From positions 620,001 to 684,000 of the forward strand of contig BBMT01000001.1 of NCBI GenBank assembly GCA_000755425.1: a stretch of DNA of 64,000 bases, given 5' to 3'. Below the pieces are notes generated by a model. It did not search any database. It was not told the origin of the DNA and worked only from the letters and a program-made list of their open reading frames with translations. A program made the translations under genes and the position numbers. Below are positions 39,119 through 48,910 of the stretch, in pieces. This DNA is from Vibrio maritimus (lineage in GTDB: Bacteria > Pseudomonadota > Gammaproteobacteria > Enterobacterales > Vibrionaceae). Numbering within the stretch: position 1 is the first letter of the stretch; each line of letters opens with the position of its first letter.

Positions 39119-39807
39119 CGTTTCAGCTTCTCCTCACTTAAATAGCCAACCGTCATACCAACTACGCTCGATATCACCAGCCCAAGTTCAACGCCCATAG
39201 CCGCAAAGATGACTGAACAAATTAGTGCGGAGGCAGCTGCGAGAAAAATGGGTAATGTCGTAATGTTTGGCACGACAATGGCTATAAAGGTTGCGGCTAC
39301 GGCAAACTCTAGTCCGTACTGCTGCAAGTTCGGAATTTGCGCACCAATGACAATGCCAACGAAAGTCGCAATATTCCAAATTAGATAAAAGGAGAGACCT
39401 GCACCGAGCGCATACCAGCGATCAAACTTCTCTGGTTTATGGTGACCGCACAGGGCAAATAGTTCATCGGTAAGCAGAAAGCCAAGGGTCAAACGCCAGC
39501 GCAGCGGCAAACCTACAATGTGGTTACGCATCGATAAACTATAAAGAAAATGGCGTGATGTGATAAAGAAGATGGTCACGACCATAGTCACTAACGTTGC
39601 GCCGGATTTTATCATTCCCATCGCGACGAGTTGCGCAGCACCCGCAAACAGAACTGCGCTCATTGCTTGTCCTTCCATAGGCGTTAATCCAGAGTCGATA
39701 GCAAACGAGCCTGCTAAAAACCCCCATGGCACAACCGCTAAGCTCAGCGGCAACATCGCAATGCATCCTTGTAGTGCTCGCGAGAAATAACTTGATGATG
39801 TTTCCAT
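39115..39807 (-). CDS. azlC: AzlC family branched-chain amino acid exporter
   Basis: A 230-residue inner-membrane protein with about eight helices. The family signature is clear: PLSLAVVPWGFLAGSFA, AMSAVLFAGAAQLVA and SRHFLYSLSMR, plus LLTDELFAL. With AzlD it forms an exporter for valine, leucine and analogues. The start follows GGAGAGAG. It is first in a minus-strand azlC-azlD-DUF3429 cluster. Confidence 0.92.
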   Translation of the reverse strand: METSSSYFSRALQGCIAMLPLSLAVVPWGFLAGSFAIDSGLTPMEGQAMSAVLFAGAAQLVAMGMIKSGATLVTMVVTIFFITSRHFLYSLSMRNHIVGLPLRWRLTLGFLLTDELFALCGHHKPEKFDRWYALGAGLSFYLIWNIATFVGIVIGAQIPNLQQYGLEFAVAATFIAIVVPNITTLPIFLAAASALICSVIFAAMGVELGLVISSVVGMTVGYLSEEKLKR

Positions 39808-39944
39808 AAACTCTCTCCTTGAACTGAATAAGTTGTATTTAAATCAGTGATTTTCAAGGTTGTGCATATACAAAATCAGAATTATTTTTATTCGTTGCGC
39901 CTTGATACTATCGCGCTCCCTGTTCCAAATTGAATTTCAACCCA

Positions 39945-40774
39945 ATGAAACAAGCCCTGGTTCCTCTTTATACTCTCTTACTCTCTGCAATCTGCGTGTC
40001 GCCGGTTTTATCGAATGATGATATGGGCGCCAAAGACGAAGATTACGGTCGCTCGTTGCCTTTCTATGGTGACCGGGTTAGAGAGATGGGAATTAAACTT
40101 CCGAAACCGATTGGCTTGTCATTGTTCACCCATCAGCAAGAAGACTTGATGCAATTGGGGGATTTTAAAATAGATGGTCAGTCTGCTGAGGAGCTTATCC
40201 TGACGGGGGCAGCAAAACGACCAATACCACGAGTATTATTGCTCTGCGAGGCGATATATGGTTGCTGCCATTTTGGGGTTTTAACGCTATGATAGGGAAA
40301 GCAGTAACAACATCGGATATATCCATTGGTTTTGGGTTGAACGATTTGACAAATGGCAATTTGGAGCGCCTTGAAATTAATGGATTGGCGACGTCTTCAA
40401 CTATTACTGCGGTTGGCACAACATTGGCCTATGGTCATAAACAGTTTTTCACAACGATTGACGCTCAATATGTTTCTACTTCGGTGTCAGGAGTAGGAGT
40501 GAGCTTGGATGCGTTGGTAGTGACACCACTCATTGGGCTTAATATTGGTGATAGTGGCTGGCGCATCGTGGTGGGAGGCCAATATCAAGATTATCAGCGC
40601 CAACTCAAAGGTCAGCTGGGCGATATTCGCTTTAGTGCCACACAAACGTCCAGTCGCTGGTCGACTATGGTGGGCATGCAAAAAGAGTTTACCGACAATT
40701 GGGAAGCGTCATTAATGGCTCAAAGTGGCAAAACACGCGAGGGTTTTACCTTTATGTTGGGTAAACGCTTTTAA
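39945..40774 (+). CDS. Predicted outer-membrane barrel protein, one frameshift
   Basis: A protein of about 276 residues after correction. It has a signal peptide (residues 1-24) and a C-terminal half of alternating strands ending in FMLGKRF, the terminal aromatic typical of outer-membrane barrels. The frame breaks at the G-run 40205-40209; a sixth G gives TGGSKTTNTTSIIALRGDIW and joins both halves. I do not recognise the family. The start at 39945 is preferred to an in-frame TTG upstream. It is convergent with the EAL gene, which ends four bases inside it. Confidence 0.7.
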
Positions 40775-41560
40775 CTGACCAATTTAAGACGAGGGTAGAG
40801 CGTTTGCGGCATCGCAAGGTGATACCCTTGGAAAAAATCAATGTCCAGTGCTTTCATAGCTTCAAGCTGGACCTCTGTCTCGACTCCTTCGATAACCGTT
40901 TTCGCATTACATGCTTTAGCTAGCTTAATGCCATTAAGCAGAGACTGAGTAGAGCCATCCATATAGTCAACTAGCAATTGCCTGTCGAGCTTTAAAATAT
41001 TGGGTTTTACTTGTGCAACACGCTCTGGGCTGGATTCTTTGCAACCAAAGTCGTCAATGGCAATCAGAAAGTCTTCTTCGTTTAAGTGTTTCGCAGCTGA
41101 TGCCAAAGACTTAGGCTAAATGCTGTTAGCTCAACGAGCTCTACCACCACACGTCGGCTATCAACTGCAACGCTTTCAGGCGTGACATCAATAACGATGA
41201 ACGGATCCCTTCCGCAGCAAGACGCTCGCTTGAAATAGGTAAGAAGTTAAGGAAAATCAGACGTTCACGATACTGGGACATGCTGAAGTTTCGAAGGTGG
41301 ATAGCACGGCTCAATCTGTCTACGTTGAGCTGATCTGCTAGCGTAATCTGATCGTTTTGAAAATAGAGATTAGGCGGGATAGGGTCGCCATTTAAATCCA
41401 CCAACCTAACTAATGCTTCCATTCCAATAATGGAATGTTCAGCATTAAAGATCGGTTGAAACACACTTTTCAGCGTCAGGTCTTTGTACTGAGCGATGCA
41501 ACAGCCGGTATCATCGGAACGGATACATTGGTTGAACTGGTGTTTTTCGGTTAAAAGCAT
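40771..41560 (-). CDS. EAL domain cyclic di-GMP phosphodiesterase, two frameshifts
   Basis: A stand-alone EAL protein of about 264 residues with a short N-terminal extension. The catalytic motifs are visible: GMEALVRL (EAL), IFLNFLP (Asn metal ligand), AIDDFG, LKLDR and EGVET, ending in FQGYHLA. It should hydrolyse cyclic di-GMP and so oppose the GGDEF protein at the start of the window. The frame slips near 41152 and 41111; one base at each gives VVVELVELTAFSLS and joins the pieces. The intact motifs on both sides argue for sequence error. Confidence 0.8.
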
Positions 41561-41860
41561 GGTCTAACAAAACGATTAATTATGTCCCACATCTTGTCAC
41601 GGCTGCCAAACAAGTCAAATTTGTTCGGTGAATAAAAATCGCGACGGTCATCACTTAAATTTTTTTCAATTATATTGTTTGATGATTATCTGCGCAGTTT
41701 AGTATTTAAAATTGAGACATAAACATTGATAAATTAGATGGTTACAGTTTTTATCAGTGTGATGAGTGAGTTGGATCAAATTTGTTTGGTAAATGCAAGT
41801 AATTGAGAGTTCAGTTAGTTACTGTCGGCTTTATACTAAATATTTGAGCTAGCTCTCATT
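41561..41860. other. Intergenic, AT-rich
   Basis: No ORF, repeat or hairpin that I can support. It is AT-rich and probably contains the promoter of the EAL gene. Confidence 0.5.
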
Positions 41861-42667
41861 TTACCTTTCATCAAAGAAGTCTTTATTGCGAATATATTTG
41901 CTCATTAAGTGATAAGAAAACGGTCTAATGATCCATGAAACTAACGAGCGACCAAGACGAACTAGGGTAGGTGTGTTTTCATAGATTCGTCCATTGTAGA
42001 GCCACAAAACCTTACCCACATGCCAATACAGCAAAGGAAGTGGTGGTAAGAAGGTCACGATATCTAAGTCACAACAGACTCGATAGGTTTTGTGGGCGAG
42101 CCGAAAACGCCTTTTAAAGCTATGGTTACCAATGGCTGGTTGGCCAAATGTGACGATACGCTTTATCGATTTGGGGTACTGTTGCTCTAGTGCATCGGCG
42201 ATGATGCAGCCGATAGCGCCACCGGAAGAGTGACCGGTGATAGTAACGCGTTTACCACTTTCAATGAGCCCCGAAGCAATATCAATGGTTCGTTCGAATA
42301 GGCTAACACCAAGGCGATCTTTCTTATGAGCGGGCTGACTCTCTTGGTTGAGTATGTAATGAAAACCAGCGTGGATTCGATAGTTTAATCCAAATGTTTT
42401 GCAATGGCGTTGCCACATAGCAAATGTGAGCAGCCAATCAGTCAGGCTATGCGAGCCTTTAATTACGATGACGGCTTCTTCTTTGTCTTTACTCCACAAT
42501 ATCCGAACCACCGTTTTACCATAGCGGTTTGCGACTATGCGTTGCCCATTAGGGTCAAAACCGTATCGAGTTTGCTTGAACACTCTTGGATAAGCGAGAT
42601 TGCAAAGTACGGCATACTTTTCGTATTGATAGCGTTTTAAACTTTTCACGATTTTTGTAGCGAACAA
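41861..42667 (-). CDS. Class 3 type lipase
   Basis: A protein of about 268 residues with the lipase_3 layout: VIVIKGSHSLTDWL (oxyanion side), the nucleophile motif GHSSGG near residue 150, Asp in DIVTFLPP, and a late His. There is no signal peptide, so it may be cytosolic or a patatin-independent membrane-associated enzyme. The start is unclear: there is no in-frame ATG upstream, only TTG at 42667 or GTG at 42649, so a frame error at the N-terminus is possible. Confidence 0.75.
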   Translation of the reverse strand: MFATKIVKSLKRYQYEKYAVLCNLAYPRVFKQTRYGFDPNGQRIVANRYGKTVVRILWSKDKEEAVIVIKGSHSLTDWLLTFAMWQRHCKTFGLNYRIHAGFHYILNQESQPAHKKDRLGVSLFERTIDIASGLIESGKRVTITGHSSGGAIGCIIADALEQQYPKSIKRIVTFGQPAIGNHSFKRRFRLAHKTYRVCCDLDIVTFLPPLPLLYWHVGKVLWLYNGRIYENTPTLVRLGRSLVSWIIRPFSYHLMSKYIRNKDFFDER

Positions 42668-42759
42668 ATGAATAAAACCACTATGAAAAGTTTTGATGAA
42701 GCTTTAATGACAAATGGAGCGAAGGTAAAGCTGGAGGGATAACTCACAGAGCAGGCGAG

Positions 42760-43392
42760 TTAGAGTGTTGCTACAGCGTAAAGCTGGACGTATTTCATCA
42801 CTCGTTCACCTGAGCAAGGTTTGGTCAAAGGGTGTAAATAGGTGACGTAACTTGGATACAACTGACAGCGCTGTGATAACTCTTGGCTCATGGATGTGTC
42901 CGAACCGAGTAGCTTAACGCCTTGTTTTAAGTAGTGACTATCGTCTTCAGGGAACTCATCGCTCCACCAGTTAATCAATGAGCGACTTTGATGGCAGCGG
43001 CTCAACCAGTGATCAGCGAGCACGACCAAAAGATCACGCTTTTGTACTGCATATTGATATTCCGCCGACCATTCTTGAACTAAAGAAAAGATATGTTCAC
43101 GACTGGTCTGGTTTCCATTCACAAAGTGATAAGCCAATACCCAAATCGTCCCATAGGGTGTACAAACGCGATAGGCGCAACGTAATTGGCGATTATCTTC
43201 TTCATCGAGAGGAGCGATACTGACATCAAGGGCGTGCTGCTCTATGTCTGTTTTGAGTCGCCGAGCGAAAGCTGCAGAAAGGTGGCGACTTGTTAATCCC
43301 CCATTATGTACGGCAGGATAGTGCTGAAGACATAGCGCCTGACAGTCAGTTTGAAACCGCTTAAAACTCTGTATCACTGTGTCTAGAAGCAT
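42760..43392 (-). CDS. Conserved hypothetical protein
   Basis: A 210-residue cytosolic protein that I do not recognise. It is rich in Cys, His, Gln and Trp (for example WLSRCHQSRSLINWW) and has no membrane segment. The start follows AAGGAATA. It lies between an XRE/S24 regulator and the lipase, all on the minus strand, with gaps of about 60 and 90 bases, so a short operon is possible. Confidence 0.65.
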   Translation of the reverse strand: MLLDTVIQSFKRFQTDCQALCLQHYPAVHNGGLTSRHLSAAFARRLKTDIEQHALDVSIAPLDEEDNRQLRCAYRVCTPYGTIWVLAYHFVNGNQTSREHIFSLVQEWSAEYQYAVQKRDLLVVLADHWLSRCHQSRSLINWWSDEFPEDDSHYLKQGVKLLGSDTSMSQELSQRCQLYPSYVTYLHPLTKPCSGERVMKYVQLYAVATL

Positions 43393-43450
43393 GACTTATT
43401 CCTTGTCTTTGCGCGAATGACCTGAACCAAACTCAAGCCACACTAGCTTC

Positions 43451-44095
43451 CTAAATCCGTTTTTCCCAGGTACCCCAACGTACTACGCCTAAAATCTCGA
43501 TTTCATCGTCTTGAACCTGATGTATTGCGTTTTTCGACGTGTCGTCACCATACCAGACATGAATAGTGGTGCCGACTTTAACTAAAGTAAAAAAGTCTGG
43601 GTGGGGGTTGCCCGGCAGACGTGCCAGAACGATATCGTCATTGATCCACTCTAACTCTCGGTTCACCAATGCCACGCAATCCCATTTATAGGAAACGCTT
43701 CCCCCAACAGGATACAAGACAGCAAAACAGTCTTTATATTCAGGAGGTACAGGGATGGAGCCCTTACTGGCGGCTTTACCTGTCTCAAGCAGCTCGCTAA
43801 CTTCTGCGCGACTGTAAACTGATAACATAGTTGCACTGCTGCTTGCTGCCTTAGTTAGTTCGCTTGGCTCAGTGTGTTGATTGCCAACGCCAAAGCACAA
43901 CCAATGTGGCTGTACATTAAAGTAGGAGGCAATCAGCGATAAATCTTCGATAGATGGGTAAGTGCGTGTAGGGCCTTTAGTAAGATATCGACCAATGGTG
44001 GCTTTTCCTTTGCCGATGGCTTCAGCAAGTTCGTGGTTGGTGATTTTATTTGCTTTGAGCAGCGCTACTATGCGCTCTTGATAGCCGTAATCCAT
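43451..44095 (-). CDS. XRE/S24-like transcriptional regulator
   Basis: A 214-residue protein with an N-terminal helix-turn-helix (NKITNHELAEAIGKGKATIGRYL, residues about 15-37). The C-terminal S24-like part (WINDDIVLARLPGNP; VLGVVRWG-type end) resembles the C-terminal half of CI/LexA repressors. The catalytic Ser and Lys are not clearly present; I see SVSYKWDC. It could be a phage-derived repressor that no longer cleaves itself. The start at 44095 follows TGGAGGAATC. It is divergent from the DUF2164 gene. No phage genes are nearby. Confidence 0.78.
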   Translation of the reverse strand: MDYGYQERIVALLKANKITNHELAEAIGKGKATIGRYLTKGPTRTYPSIEDLSLIASYFNVQPHWLCFGVGNQHTEPSELTKAASSSATMLSVYSRAEVSELLETGKAASKGSIPVPPEYKDCFAVLYPVGGSVSYKWDCVALVNRELEWINDDIVLARLPGNPHPDFFTLVKVGTTIHVWYGDDTSKNAIHQVQDDEIEILGVVRWGTWEKRI

Positions 44096-44293
44096 GATTC
44101 CTCCATATGTTCGCTCATAGTTTAGTTTATGGGTTTCAGAAATGAAACTATGAGCGTTAATAATGTTTGAAAATGAGATGCGTGCTAGAGGTTTTGTGTG
44201 TGATCCCGTGTGTAAATTCACCAATTAGGTTTGAAATCATTACGTTATACACCAAACTGGTAATCAAATTTGTAACAAAAAACGAGACTAAGC

Positions 44294-44530
44294 ATGTTTG
44301 ATACCAAGAAAAGAGCGGCAATTGTATCGGAGCTACAAGACTACTTTGACCGAGAGTTGGAAGCTGAGCTCGGGCAATTCGATGCCGAATTTCTGTTGGA
44401 CTTTTTGATAAAAAAACTTGGCCCTGCCTTTTACAACCAGGGACTAGAAGATGCCAAAGGGGTGTTGGATCGTCGTGTCGCCGATATTGCTGACGAGCTA
44501 TACGAAATTGAGATGCCGGATGACTTATAG
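44294..44530 (+). CDS. DUF2164 family protein
   Basis: A 78-residue acidic, helical cytosolic protein. The family pattern is plain: a basic helix at the start (KKRAAIVSELQDYFDRELE), then FLLDFLIKKLGPAFYNQGLEDA. Function unknown. It is divergent from the XRE/S24 regulator and may be controlled by it. Confidence 0.83.
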   Translation: MFDTKKRAAIVSELQDYFDRELEAELGQFDAEFLLDFLIKKLGPAFYNQGLEDAKGVLDRRVADIADELYEIEMPDDL

Positions 44531-44687
44531 TCTTACAAAATGAGTATCGACCAAGGCACTTTCAACATGTTCAAAAATATTGAATGACTTCATCAATGGA
44601 GTGTTGTCGTTAAAGTGTCAATTTAAGTAAATACTGTGTCCCATAGGTTGATGAGTTGTTAACATAACAGGTAATGCACACAGAATC

Positions 44688-45243
44688 ATGGAATTAACGA
44701 TGGCGGTAAAAGAAGTAAAAAACTACAACCCTGTAGCAAGAGCGTTACATTGGCTCTCTGCTATCGTGGTAATAGGCATGTTTGCTGTTGGTTTGTGGAT
44801 GGTTGACCTGACTTATTATAGTCAGTGGTACAAAACAGCCCCAGACTGGCACCGTTCGGTGGGCATTTTGCTGGCAATGGCGACGGTGTTCCGATTGGTT
44901 TGGAAACACATAACCGTAGCGCCACAAGTCGAAGGCAACCAGTTTGAAAAAGTGGGAGCGAAAGTTGGCCACATTGCCATGTACGTTGCCTTGTTTTGTC
45001 ATTTTTGCCAGTGGCTATCTTATCTCTACCTCAGATGGCCGCGGTATAGACGTTTTCAATTGGTTTACCGTGCCAGGTTTGGGTGAACTATTCCCAAATC
45101 AATCAGACATCGCGGGCGAAGTGCATTTCTATGCTGCTTGGTTCGTCATACTTGCCGCTGCTGGTCATGCGCTAGCTGCGTTGAAACATCACTTTATAAA
45201 CAAAGACAACACTCTTCGGAAAATGTTAGGAGTTTCGAAATGA
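44688..45243 (+). CDS. yceJ: Cytochrome b561 family protein (YceJ-like), one frameshift
   Basis: A four-helix inner-membrane b-type cytochrome of about 184 residues. The heme-ligand histidines are visible in ALHWLSA, DWHRSVG and KVGHIAMY, and later GEVHFYAAWF and AGHALAAL. The frame breaks at the T-run 44994-44997: one T too many, so three T would give LFVIFASGYLISTSDG. This is an insertion, unlike most others here. The stop overlaps the yceI ATG (ATGA). The start is 44688 or the ATG at 44700. YceJ-YceI pairs are common and may handle a lipophilic electron carrier. Confidence 0.85.
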
Positions 45244-45809
45244 AAAAGACACTAATCGCTACTGGAATGGCCGCGGCAATGCTTTTGCCACTAGGTGCAA
45301 ACGCTGCTGACTATGCTATTGACACTAAAGGCGCTCACGCTTCAATCAACTTCAAAGTGAGCCACTTGGGTTATAGCTTCATTAAAGGCCGTTTTAACAC
45401 ATTTTCTGGTGATTTTAGCTACGACCCAGCAAACGTAGAAGCGTCAACAGTAAATGTTGTCGTTGATACAACTAGTCTCGATTCAAACCACGCAGAGCGC
45501 GACAAGCATATTCGTAGCTCAGATTTTATCGATGCAGGTAAGTTCAAAGAAGCAACGTTCAAGAGTACCAGCGTAAAAGATAAGGGTGATGGCAAGCTAG
45601 ACGTAATGGGCGAGCTTACTCTGCACGGAGTCACTCAGCCAATTACGATTGAAGCGGAGTTCATTGGTGCGGGTCAAGACCCATGGGGCGGCAAACGTGC
45701 AGGCTTTAACGGTACCACTCGTCTAGAACTGGCTGATTTCAAAATCCCTGTGATGGGCGCATCAAGCTATGTTGATATGGAGCTACATGTAGAAGGTATT
45801 CAAAAGTAA
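45240..45809 (+). CDS. yceI: YceI family periplasmic protein
   Basis: A 189-residue exported protein with a signal peptide cleaved after GANA (residue 22). The mature part is an eight-stranded lipocalin-like barrel of the YceI family: HASINFKVSHLGYSFIKGRF, ELTLHGVTQPI and KRAGFNGTTRLELADF. YceI proteins bind polyisoprenoids such as ubiquinone-like lipids in the periplasm. It is translationally coupled to yceJ and followed by a strong terminator. Confidence 0.92.
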   Translation: MKKTLIATGMAAAMLLPLGANAADYAIDTKGAHASINFKVSHLGYSFIKGRFNTFSGDFSYDPANVEASTVNVVVDTTSLDSNHAERDKHIRSSDFIDAGKFKEATFKSTSVKDKGDGKLDVMGELTLHGVTQPITIEAEFIGAGQDPWGGKRAGFNGTTRLELADFKIPVMGASSYVDMELHVEGIQK

Positions 45810-45831
45810 TTTATAGAAACATATCCCATAG

Positions 45832-45860
45832 AGCCCTGAGCATCGTCTCAGGGCTTTTTG
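45832..45860 (+). terminator. Terminator after yceI
   Basis: AGCCCTGAG-CATCGT-CTCAGGGCT followed by five T, 23 bases after the yceI stop. Confidence 0.93.
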
Positions 45861-46045
45861 CTTTCTAAAAGACAGAAGAAAACCTCCCCCCTGATTACTC
45901 AAAAACTCCTATTTGTTTCTAACGTTTCTCTAAGCAATTTAAACACCGTTAGGTTAGCCGCGAAATTTATATATCAATAGGATGCGCTCCGTGTTCGAAG
46001 TGAACACAACGAGATCAAACTCTTGGTAGCAATGGAGTGCATGTC

Positions 46046-46078
46046 GAAACGTATAGCCAAATATTCGGCTGACGTTTC
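46046..46078 (+). other. Hairpin in the leader of the YadA-like gene
   Basis: GAAACGT and ACGTTTC form a seven-pair outer stem, with AGCC / GGCT inside and an eight-base loop. It lies 70 bases before the ATG at 46149 and is not followed by a T-run, so it is a candidate RNA structure rather than a terminator. Confidence 0.45.
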
Positions 46079-46148
46079 AATAAGGCGAAAGGAGAGTTGC
46101 CAGATAATTTATTCCATTTTTCCTTATTGATACAAAGAAAACTATTTT

Positions 46149-46970
46149 ATGAAGAAAACAATTATTGCAATCGTTACGGTTTCATTATTCGCAAGTTAAG
46201 CTATGGCGGCAACAATCACTGAGCGTTACACCACAGTTGATGAAGTTTACACAGGTCTAAAGCAAGCGGAAGCTACTGGTGTTATTTCTGTTGAGAACTA
46301 TGGTGGAGAAGTTGTATTTATTGCTGACAAAGCAGGAAACAAAGGTCATTTAACTAAGACAGAGAGTGGTTATACAGCACATTTTGAAGGCAAAAGTTTT
46401 GACGTAGAGGTTAACGACAAAGGTCAAATCACTAAGATAGATGGTCAAAATGCTTCTAATGGAGTGATCATCGATGAAGAAAACAAAGTTATCGTTGATA
46501 AAGACCCACAAATTGACGCAAACCGTCAGGCAATAGAGAACCTATACAAAGACATTGATGCAGGCGGTCAGAAGGTGGAAGAGGCTGCAGGCAGAGCATA
46601 CGCTGATGCTGTAACAGACTATAACAGTCTAGATTCTCGAATTACTGACAACACTAAGAAAATCGCCGGCCTAGAAACCGAAATGAAAAAGATGGGCGAT
46701 AAAATGCTGGACCTAGAAGACCGTATGGACGGTGTAGTCGCAACTTCTCACGCGGTAACTAACGCACGCCCAATGGTTCAAGACGCAGGTGAGTTTGCGA
46801 TGGGTGTCGGTATTGGTGCTGCAGGTTCGAAACAAGCTCTAGCTCTTGGTGGCGCTTATCAGTTCTCTCAAAACTGGTCTGCATCGACAACAGTAAACTA
46901 CGAAACAGCTGGCAAGCGTTCTAAGTCTCAATTTTCTGCTGGCGCAGGCGTTCACTACCGCTTCAAATAA
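46149..46970 (+). pseudogene. YadA-anchor trimeric adhesin with stop codon in the signal peptide
   Basis: A protein of about 273 residues with an N-terminal signal sequence, a head region, a short coiled coil (NTKKIAGLETEMKKMGDKML) and a YadA-type C-terminal barrel (EFAMGVGIGAAGSKQALALG; ending GAGVHYRFK). This is the layout of a small trimeric autotransporter. The signal peptide reads MKKTIIAIVTVSLFAS, then an in-frame TAA at 46197-46199, then AMAATITE. A Ser or Leu codon there would give normal cleavage after AMA. The frame is the same on both sides, so this is a substitution. Without readthrough, only an unexported product could be made from ATG 46203. Confidence 0.7.
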
Positions 46971-46998
46971 AACAATCATAGTTGGCTAGAATAAGAGT

Positions 46999-47024
46999 GC
47001 CCCGGTTTTTACACCGGGGCTTTT
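46999..47024. terminator. Terminator between convergent genes
   Basis: GCCCCGGT / ACCGGGGC stem with a six-base loop followed by TTTT, between the adhesin and the convergent FNT-CBS gene. Confidence 0.88.
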
Positions 47025-47067
47025 CGGCCAAACGACTTATTTCCTAGCCAAAAATGGGTGTGTTGTA

Positions 47068-48515
47068 TTACGCAGATTCAAGTTCGCGTTCAACAACATT
47101 CAAGCGCTCGCCATAGATAGGGCGGACGGCTTTCATTACTTCAGCTCTTGATAAAATACCAACCAAGACGCCACTTTCTAATACAGGTAACACATGTGGT
47201 TTGCTTACTTTCATCGCTTTAGCACGCTCTTCTAGTGAAAGAGTAGAGAAGCTTGTTGCGATGCCCATTGAACTTACTGGATACAGCTGCTCTTTATCGA
47301 TGCAAAGAAACTCTGCCACATCGACCAATTTCTCAGACGCATTGATAGCGACAACATCACGGCTCATCAGGTCTACCACTTTTTGACCTTGCTCAGGGAT
47401 GTAGTCTTGGCACCACAAATCAACCATAACATCGTGTACAGAGAAGAAACCAACTAAACGACCTTCAATGTCAGTGACTGGAGCACTTGTAAGGTTGTGA
47501 TCCAAAAGTGTATCTAGAGCAACAGATGTTGGCATTTCAACGCTTAGTGTTACTGGTTGAGTGTTCATGATGTCTTTTACGATGATGTTGTTGTTCATTT
47601 GCGTCTCCTTTACTGACGTAAGTTCAGTGGTTTGTGTAATTGCAGTTACGTTTGCTGCTTTTAGTTGTGGTCTGCGGTAGATACTCCAGTTAGCAAGTCC
47701 TACCAAAACCGAACCACCTATAATGTTTCCTAGCGTGACTGGTATGAGGTTGTTGGTTAAAAAGTGAATCGGTGTTAGGTCGCCAAATTGTGCTTGGGTT
47801 GTGCCCGTTGCTGCCCAGAATTCAGCGCCTGCAAAGTTTTGAATCACAATGCCAAGTGGAACCATAAACATGTTTGCGACACAGTGTTCAAAACCGCTGC
47901 TGACAAACATCGCGACGGGTAAAACCGTCATTGCGGCTTTAGTCATCGCATTTGCACTGCTAAACGTCAGCCAAATTGCAAGGCACACTAGTAGGTTACA
48001 TAGAACGCCTAAAGCGAAAGCCTGTACCCATGTGTGATGCAGTTTATGCTGTGCAATATGCAGAGCGTTGAGTCCCCATTGGCCATTGTCCATTTGGTAA
48101 AGCCCCGCGGCAGAAACAATCAAAAGCAAGAACATCGCGCCAATGAAGTTTCCAACGTAAACTTTTCCCCAAATTGAAAGCATTTTGCTAAAGCTAATTT
48201 GTTTATTTGCCCAAGAGATGCTCGAAGCACCGAGCTCGTAAACAGTTCGCCACCGCATATCACGATGAGGATCAACCCCATACTGAATGCAAGACCGCCA
48301 GCTAGCCTGCTTAAGCCCCATCCCGCATCTGCGCTTCCCGTCGTTACCGTGATGTAGAAAAGAAATGCCAAGCCGATAAAGGCGCCTGCCATAATGGCTA
48401 GGCTCATTGTCATTCCACTGGTCTTTTTAGCTTTACTTAATGCGAATTTTTCAGCTTCTGCCATCATTTCTAATGGTGAGAAGAGCAGATTGTTTTCGGA
48501 GCTAGCTGATGCCAT
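47068..48515 (-). CDS. focA: Formate/nitrite channel joined to a CBS-domain pair, one frameshift
   Basis: The N-terminal part is an FNT channel (SPLEMMAEAEKFALSKA; ICGGELFTSSV; SSGFEHCVANMFMVPLG), six helices, moving formate or nitrite. The frame slips near 48235; one extra base gives SSVLSSISWANKQ. After about residue 305 the frame runs without a stop into a pair of CBS domains (IVKDIMNTQPVTLS; SAPVTDIEGRLVGF; VVDLMSRDVVAINAS; HVLPVLESGVLVGILSRAEVMK), which bind adenine nucleotides. An ATG at 47598 with AAGGAG six bases before it could start the CBS part as its own 176-residue protein. The junction may hide a lost stop. Confidence 0.82.
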
Positions 48516-48910
48516 TCCTTACTCCTTAACCTCGTTAGTGTGTGAATCGCCCATTTCATGACCCCCTTACTTGATTGAAATAAAAGTGATTGAGATGTAA
48601 GTGCGAGAACAGAGCCCCGTGCTGTGTTCGAATCCAGATTAAGGGCTATTGGTGGTAGTGGTAAAATTGATAATTTTTAAAATCGAAATCAGAAATATTG
48701 ATAACTTATCTGCACAAGGTAGAATAAGGCCTGAAGTCCATAACGTACTGTTTTTTAGTGAGAGATTAGCGAGTGTAGAGATTCTCAATCGACGAAAAAA
48801 ACAACAGTAATTTTTCGTTGAAATCTCGACATAAGAGAAACTGATAGAAACAGTTCAGGATTTGCTATGAAACACAGTGTTTTAAGATTTAAGTGGTGAA
48901 AGGAAAACGG
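48516..48910. other. Divergent promoter region of the FNT channel and LysR genes
   Basis: No ORF supported. It holds the promoters of the two divergent genes. An FNR-like site is listed separately. Otherwise it is AT-rich with scattered TTGAT/ATCAA-like halves. Confidence 0.5.
48571..48584 (-). promoter_or_regulatory. FNR-like site upstream of the FNT channel gene
   Basis: TTGATTGAAATAAA matches the FNR consensus TTGAT-N4-ATCAA in the first half and four of five positions in the second. It lies 56-70 bases before the channel start. Anaerobic control of formate channels by FNR is well known, so the site is plausible but weak. Confidence 0.35.

Noticed and set aside
43451..44095. XRE/S24 regulator as a prophage repressor marking an integrated phage
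   Set aside because: No integrase, structural or lysis genes and no attachment repeats are visible nearby.
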